Below are positions 5,812 through 8,819 of a DNA stretch of 8,819 nt, one piece after another. The notes under the pieces are model-generated. The model worked only from the letters and a program-made list of their open reading frames with translations. It ran no database searches and was not told where the DNA came from. The position numbers were made by a program, and so were the translations under genes. The stretch is from Betaproteobacteria bacterium (GTDB lineage Bacteria; Pseudomonadota; Gammaproteobacteria; Burkholderiales; SG8-41). The stretch covers positions 1 to 8,819 of the forward strand of contig JAQGNC010000405.1 in NCBI GenBank assembly GCA_028292065.1, read 5' to 3'. Every line of letters starts with the position of its first letter. The stretch's first letter is position 1.

Positions 5812-6321
5812 TCAGGACTTGCGGATTTTCCCCAGCAGCGCCGTCGTCGAGCGCTCGTGCTCGAACGGGATCGAGTGCACGCTGCCGCCCCGCGCTTGCA
5901 CTTCGGACGCACCGACGATCGCGTGCACGCGCCAGTCGCCGCCTTTGACCAGCACGTCGGGCTCGACCGCGAGGATCAGCTCGAGCGGGGTGTCCGCGTC
6001 GAACCACGTGACGAGTGACACGGCTTCGAGCGCCGCAGCGACGGCGCAGCGGTCGGCCAGGGTGTTGACCGGGCGATCGTCGCCTTTGCCCAGGCGCCGC
6101 ACCGACTCGTCGGTGTTGAGCGCGAGCACGAGGCTCGCGCCTAGCGCGCGAGCCTGCGCGAGATAAGTCACGTGCCCGCGATGGAGGATGTCGAAGACGC
6201 CGTTGGTGAATACGAGCGGGCGGGCGAGGGTGTCGACGCGCGCCTGCAGCTGCGCGGGATCGCAGATCTTCGATTCGAAAGCGGGAGCACCGTAGGAGGC
6301 GCCTCCCGCCTCGCGCCTCAC
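5812..6321 (-). CDS. rfaE2: D-glycero-beta-D-manno-heptose 1-phosphate adenylyltransferase
   Basis: This enzyme transfers AMP from ATP to heptose-1-phosphate, giving ADP-heptose for the LPS inner core. The 169-aa product is a nucleotidyltransferase of the cytidylyltransferase-like fold. It has TNGVFDILHRGHVTYL (39-54) with the HxGH signature at 47-50, ALNTDESVRRLGKGDDRPVN (67-86), PDVLVKGGDW (121-130) and the RSTTALL motif (157-163) near the C-terminus. In Enterobacteria it is fused to a kinase domain as HldE; here it is a free-standing RfaE2/HldC as in many Betaproteobacteria, and the partner kinase (HldA/RfaE1) is not in the window. The GTG start lies 5 nt after the dolP stop, with AGGA inside the end of dolP as a possible ribosome site. 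The N-terminus is a few residues longer than usual, so a slightly later start cannot be excluded. It is the last gene of the envelope cluster. Confidence 0.95.
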   Translation of the reverse strand: MRREAGGASYGAPAFESKICDPAQLQARVDTLARPLVFTNGVFDILHRGHVTYLAQARALGASLVLALNTDESVRRLGKGDDRPVNTLADRCAVAAALEAVSLVTWFDADTPLELILAVEPDVLVKGGDWRVHAIVGASEVQARGGSVHSIPFEHERSTTALLGKIRKS

Positions 6322-6326
6322 GAACT

Positions 6327-6896
6327 TCAGTCCTGCAGCTCGAACAGCCGCACCACCCGCGTGACACCGCTCGTGGTCCGCGCGAGCTCGGCGGCGTCGG
6401 TGGCTTCCTGCTTCTTCACCAGTCCCATCAGGTAGACCGTACCGGCGTCGGTGACGACTTTCACGTGCACCGGGTTGAATCGCCGTCCATCGAGGAAGCG
6501 GGTTTTCACTTTCGAGGTGATGTACGAATCGTTGGCGCGCGCCGAGATCGGGCTGACCGGACCGACCTGCAGCTCGTTGTACGTGCCGCGCACGCCCTCG
6601 ATGCCGCGCACGATGCGGTCGATCTCGGCTTTCGCCGCCGCGTCGGGGACCTCTCCGCTCAGCAGCACGAGCTTGTTGAACGAGGTCGAGGCGACGTGGA
6701 CGTTCGGGTATTTCTCGCTGATGCGGTTGCTCGCCTTGATCTCGATGGTCTGGTCGTCGGTCATGACGGCCGCGGAACGCCGGTCTTCACCGACGAGATA
6801 GCCGCCGGTGGCCGCGGCGCCGCCGAGGACGACGGCAGCACAGCCATTGAGCAGCGGGAGCACGACGACGGCACACACGGCGAGGAAAAATCGCAT
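6327..6896 (-). CDS. dolP: BON-domain outer-membrane lipoprotein (DolP/YraP-like)
   Basis: The 189-aa product starts with a lipoprotein signal peptide (MRFFLAVCAVVVLPLLNGC) whose lipobox LNGC gives Cys19 as the lipidated residue; the following residues (AAVV) lack the Asp+2 retention signal, consistent with the outer membrane. Two BON domains follow: about 46-112 (IEIKASNRISEKYPNVHVAS, LLSGEVPDAAAKAEIDRIV) and about 122-188 (NDSYITSKVKTRFLDG, VYLMGLVKKQEATDAAELA, VVRLFEL). Length and two-BON layout match E. coli DolP (191 aa), which supports outer-membrane integrity and septal amidase activation. Where E. coli DolP has a Trp at the start of BON2 (NDTW), this protein has Tyr125. Its ATG directly follows the gmhA TAA, with GGAG eight bases upstream. 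Gene order yraN-diaA-dolP is the same as in E. coli, which strengthens the orthology. Confidence 0.92.
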   Translation of the reverse strand: MRFFLAVCAVVVLPLLNGCAAVVLGGAAATGGYLVGEDRRSAAVMTDDQTIEIKASNRISEKYPNVHVASTSFNKLVLLSGEVPDAAAKAEIDRIVRGIEGVRGTYNELQVGPVSPISARANDSYITSKVKTRFLDGRRFNPVHVKVVTDAGTVYLMGLVKKQEATDAAELARTTSGVTRVVRLFELQD

Positions 6897-7487
6897 TTAT
6901 TGGACTCCGAGTAAGAGACAGTCGATGGCGTCGCAGATGCAGTGCAGCGTCAGCAGGTGAACTTCCTGGATGCGCGCGGTGCTGTTCGACGGCACGCAGA
7001 TGTGGATGTCGTTCGGTTCGAGAATCTCGGCGATCTTGCCGCCGTTGCGCCCCGTCAGCGCGATCACGGTCATGTCGCCTTCGTGGGCGACCTCGATCGC
7101 CGCGATGACGTTGCGCGAATTGCCGCTCGTCGAGATCGCCAGCAGCACGTCCTGTGCGTGCCCGAGCGCGCGCACCTGCTTGGAGAAGATCTGGTCGAAA
7201 TCGTAGTCGTTGCCGATCGAGGTGAGTGTCGAGGTGTCGGTCGTCAGCGCGATCGCCGCGAGCGGCGGGCGTTCCATCTCGAAGCGGTTGATGAGCTCGG
7301 CCGCGAAGTGCTGGCTGTCCGCGGCGGAGCCGCCGTTGCCGCACGCGAGGATTTTTCCGTCGCGCTTCAGGCACTGGACCATCCGTTCGGCCGCGGCGGC
7401 TATCGGGCCGGCGAGGACATCCATGCTCTGCAGCTTGAGGTGGGCGCTTTCGGAAAAGTTTTCGCTGATGCGGCTGATCAAGTCCAT
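6897..7487 (-). CDS. gmhA: SIS-domain phosphoheptose isomerase / DiaA-like protein
   Basis: GmhA isomerises sedoheptulose-7-phosphate to D-glycero-D-manno-heptose-7-phosphate, the first step to ADP-heptose; DiaA is a catalytically silent paralogue that binds DnaA. The 196-aa SIS protein has ILACGNGGSAADSQHFAAEL (46-65), NRFEMERPPLAAIAL (67-81), the phosphosugar loop AISTSGNS (117-124), and ARIQEVHLLTLHCICDAID (171-189). Overall wording and locus (between yraN and dolP) resemble E. coli DiaA. Yet Glu64 and His177 align with the catalytic Glu65 and His180 of E. coli GmhA, and rfaE2, a later enzyme of the same pathway, is two genes downstream. I therefore favour active isomerase, possibly with a DiaA role too. 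The start ATG at 7487 is preceded by AATAGG; TACAAT just upstream (7502-7497) could be a -10 box for an internal promoter, but no good -35 is seen. Confidence 0.9.
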   Translation of the reverse strand: MDLISRISENFSESAHLKLQSMDVLAGPIAAAAERMVQCLKRDGKILACGNGGSAADSQHFAAELINRFEMERPPLAAIALTTDTSTLTSIGNDYDFDQIFSKQVRALGHAQDVLLAISTSGNSRNVIAAIEVAHEGDMTVIALTGRNGGKIAEILEPNDIHICVPSNSTARIQEVHLLTLHCICDAIDCLLLGVQ

Positions 7488-7543
7488 GGCGGCCTATTGT
7501 ACAGACCGCGCACGTGAGAGCCTACAACCATGGTGCGACGAGT

Positions 7544-7559
7544 GTCTCCGGCAGGAGAC
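7544..7559 (-). terminator. Intercistronic hairpin after yraN
   Basis: Read on the minus strand, GTCTCC TGCC GGAGAC is a perfect 6-bp stem with a 4-nt loop, beginning two bases after the yraN stop codon (TAG at 7563-7561). No T-tract follows, so strong termination is unlikely. It may be an mRNA-stabilising or attenuating element between yraN and gmhA. Confidence 0.35.
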
Positions 7560-7560
7560 G

Positions 7561-7902
7561 CTATTCCCCGAAAGCGTTGCGAATCCACTCGATGCGCGGC
7601 GGTTCGCCTTCGATCAGCAGCGCGTCGAAGCGGCATTCGGGCAGGCGCGGCAGGCGTGAGAGGTAGTGCCGCGCGGCCCTCAAGAGGCGCGCGCGCTTGC
7701 TTGCGGTGATGCTCGCGGCCGCGCCGCCGAACGCCGACGAGGCGCGCTGCCTCACCTCGACGAACACCGTGGTCGTGCCTTCGCGCGCGACCAGATCGAT
7801 TTCGCCGAGCCGGCAGCGATAATTTCGCGCGACGATCACGAGGCCTTTGCGCTCGAGAAAAGCCGCCGCGAGCGCTTCGGCCGCCTCGCCGCGACGGTTC
7901 AT
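7561..7902 (-). CDS. yraN: YraN family protein (UPF0102), endonuclease-like fold
   Basis: The 113-aa product shows the UPF0102 signature: an N-terminal helix GEAAEALAAAFLERKGLVIV (5-24), ARNYRCRLGEIDLVAR (25-40), VFVEVRQR (46-53), and the helix SITASKRARLLRAARHYLSR (64-83). Glu34, Asp36 and Glu49 with the following Arg resemble the active site of PD-(D/E)XK/Holliday-junction-resolvase-like nucleases, to which the family is structurally related; its biological role is unsettled. The length is normal. The ATG at 7902 lies inside the most downstream unit of a four-unit tandem repeat and overlaps the stop of an 11-codon mini-ORF (ATGA). No Shine-Dalgarno sequence precedes it, so translation probably depends on coupling to upstream translation. 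The first residues MNRRG are encoded by the repeat. Confidence 0.93.
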   Translation of the reverse strand: MNRRGEAAEALAAAFLERKGLVIVARNYRCRLGEIDLVAREGTTTVFVEVRQRASSAFGGAAASITASKRARLLRAARHYLSRLPRLPECRFDALLIEGEPPRIEWIRNAFGE

Positions 7903-7934
7903 CGCGGCAGTGTCAGTCGGCCGCGACGGTTCAT
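7899..7934 (-). CDS. Mini-ORF 2 (11 codons, MNRRGRLTLPR) before yraN
   Basis: The ATG at 7934-7932 overlaps the stop of mini-ORF 1, and its TGA (7901-7899) overlaps the yraN ATG (7902-7900). Its start copies the YraN N-terminus (MNRRG) and its end copies the LpoA C-terminus (TLPR), as expected from duplication of the junction. Translation is unproven; its existence as an open frame is directly visible. Confidence 0.45.
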   Translation of the reverse strand: MNRRGRLTLPR

Positions 7935-7999
7935 CGCGGCAGTGTCGCTTTGCCGCGGCGGTTCATCGCGGCTAGCGTGTTCCGGCCGCGGCGCTTCAT
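7931..7999 (-). CDS. Mini-ORF 1 (22 codons) between lpoA and yraN
   Basis: The ATG at 7999-7997 overlaps the lpoA TGA (7998-7996) as ATGA. The frame encodes MKRRGRNTLAA followed by MNRRGKATLPR and stops at a TGA (7933-7931) overlapping the next ATG. The 33-bp unit keeps two repeat units in one frame; removing the single extra T at about 7973 (plus strand) would restore an LPR-stop and split it into two 11-codon ORFs. The peptide is basic and unrecognised. I regard it as a translational-coupling cistron rather than a functional protein. No ribosome site is seen. Confidence 0.45.
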   Translation of the reverse strand: MKRRGRNTLAAMNRRGKATLPR

Positions 8000-8819
8000 C
8001 GCGGCAGCGTCGGCGGCGGCTCGGCTATCGTGACCTGCCCGCCTGCGATCACCGCGACCGGGAGCACGCGGCGTATCTGGCCGTCGGGCGCAAGACTGAG
8101 GCGCCCGGTGACCCCGTCCAGGTCGAGGTCGCGCTTGCCGGTATACAGATCGTACGCGACTCGAAATGCGTCGATGCCGAGCGCGCGCAGGCGCTCGAGA
8201 TCGTCGGCGTCCCGGGTCGCGCGCGCATAGACCATCACCGCGGGGTGATCGGGCTGCAGCATCCACGGCATGTCGACGAAGCGCAGATCGTTGAGATCGA
8301 TGAAGCTCGACACCGCGCCCGGCCCGGGATTGAGCTGTGAGGTGCCGTACGCCGGCAGCGCCGAGACCTGGGGCCGGATTGCGCGCGCGCGGCCCGCGTC
8401 GAGCGCGAGAAAAACCATGTCGGTCACGCCGAGGGCCGCGGCCTGGCGCAGTTTGTCGAGGCTCGCGGCGTCGGTTGCGTAAGGATAGTCGGCGATCGGA
8501 TAACCGCCGCCGCGCTGGAACTCCTCGACAAAAGCGTCGCGCATGCGCCGGCCGAGCGGCGAAGGATCGGTGACCGTGAGCGCCTTCTTCCGCCCTTCGC
8601 GGATCGCGAGCTGTGCGACCTGCCGCGCTTCGGCCTCGACCTGGAGGCTCAGGGTGTACAGGTTGAGCGGATTGGACGCGACGCCTTCGGGCACGTTGAG
8701 CGCGAGGGTCGGCACGCTGATCAGGTTGAGCGTCGTCGCGATCGCGGTCACGCCGTTACGCGTGAGCGGTCCGACGACGAAGCGTGCGCGCGCGGCGACG
8801 GCTTCACGGTACACAGCGA
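7996..8819 (-). CDS. lpoA: Penicillin-binding protein activator LpoA/LppC family, C-terminal part (5' end outside window)
   Basis: The frame is open to the window edge; the N-terminus with its lipoprotein signal is missing. The visible 274 or so residues form the periplasmic-binding-protein-like C-terminal domain of the LppC/LpoA family: FVVGPLTRNGVTAIATTLN, PTLALNVPEG, LYTLSLQVEAEARQVAQLAI, DMVFLALDAGRARAIRPQV, YGTSQLNPGP, LRFVDMPWML, IDAFRVAYDLY and DGVTGRLSLAPDGQIRRVLP, ending EPPPTLPR. In E. coli this outer-membrane lipoprotein activates the peptidoglycan synthase PBP1A. The gene order lpoA-yraN-diaA-dolP is as in E. coli. Its stop codon overlaps the start of a mini-ORF in a tandem repeat rather than directly meeting yraN. 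The last codons (CTG CCG CGA TGA) are the source of the sequence repeated downstream. Confidence 0.9.
   Translation of the reverse strand, partial: AVYREAVAARARFVVGPLTRNGVTAIATTLNLISVPTLALNVPEGVASNPLNLYTLSLQVEAEARQVAQLAIREGRKKALTVTDPSPLGRRMRDAFVEEFQRGGGYPIADYPYATDAASLDKLRQAAALGVTDMVFLALDAGRARAIRPQVSALPAYGTSQLNPGPGAVSSFIDLNDLRFVDMPWMLQPDHPAVMVYARATRDADDLERLRALGIDAFRVAYDLYTGKRDLDLDGVTGRLSLAPDGQIRRVLPVAVIAGGQVTIAEPPPTLPR

Larger units (their letters stand above)
7888..8011 (-). repeat. Four tandem copies of the lpoA/yraN stop-start junction
   Basis: Units begin at 7888, 7920, 7952 and 7985, so periods are 32, 32 and 33 bp. On the plus strand each unit reads GCCGCGA (or GCCGCGG), then CGGTTCA (CGCTTCA in the last), then TCGCGGC, followed by AGTGTC-like sequence. 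The two 7-mers are inverted repeats (perfect in the first two units, one mismatch in the other two), so each unit can form a 7-bp, 7-nt-loop hairpin. On the coding (minus) strand each unit carries CGATGAA or GCGATGAA: the ATG of the next reading frame, overlapping a TGA in three of the four units. The outermost unit contains the lpoA stop and the innermost contains the yraN start, so the series looks like amplification of one original ATGA junction. There are no unique spacers, so this is not a CRISPR array. Confidence 0.9.

Noticed and set aside
7888..8011. CRISPR-like appearance of four regular repeats
   Set aside because: The units are contiguous and homologous along their whole length with no unique spacers and no cas genes; it is a tandem duplication.

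Overview
The window is GC-rich chromosomal DNA, most likely from a betaproteobacterium (Burkholderiales or a relative). Three things point there: a solitary tripartite-tricarboxylate (Bug/TctC) binding protein, a birA-coaX-SPOR cluster facing a stand-alone heptose-1-phosphate adenylyltransferase (rfaE2, not fused into HldE), and an lpoA-yraN-gmhA/diaA-dolP block. The assignment is inference from gene content and order; there is no rRNA or marker-gene evidence here.

Layout. Positions 1-335 hold the C-terminal DNA-binding end of a Crp/Fnr regulator (+). A small exported, very basic protein (396-668, -) converges on it. A ModA-like binding protein without a signal peptide (776-1465, +) converges on a peptidase E (1476-2177, -); their two stop codons form the ends of a perfect 16-bp palindrome. 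After an intergenic inverted-repeat element (2201-2365) comes a TctC-type periplasmic binding protein (2395-3372, -). Divergent from it is a tight + strand operon: birA (biotin-protein ligase/repressor), coaX (type III pantothenate kinase) and a membrane-anchored SPOR-like protein, with start/stop overlaps. A second copy of the inverted-repeat element (5646-5776) separates this operon from the - strand envelope cluster.

The envelope cluster reads, in transcription order, lpoA (partial, 8819-7996), yraN, gmhA/diaA, dolP, rfaE2 (ends 5812). It combines peptidoglycan synthase activation, outer-membrane maintenance and two steps of ADP-heptose synthesis for LPS (GmhA and RfaE2), so it looks like a cell-envelope operon.

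The most unusual feature is at the lpoA/yraN junction. A 32-33 bp segment carrying an overlapping stop/start (ATGA) is repeated four times (7888-8011). The outcome is a chain: the lpoA stop overlaps the start of a 22-codon mini-ORF, whose stop overlaps the start of an 11-codon mini-ORF, whose stop overlaps the yraN start. Every unit can also fold into a small hairpin around its ATG. This resembles a tandemly amplified translational-coupling relay. The second notable signal is the pair of dispersed inverted-repeat elements with about 41-nt arms built from AAGGACGCGAAG-like words spaced 20 bp apart. The other genes are ordinary housekeeping or transport genes.
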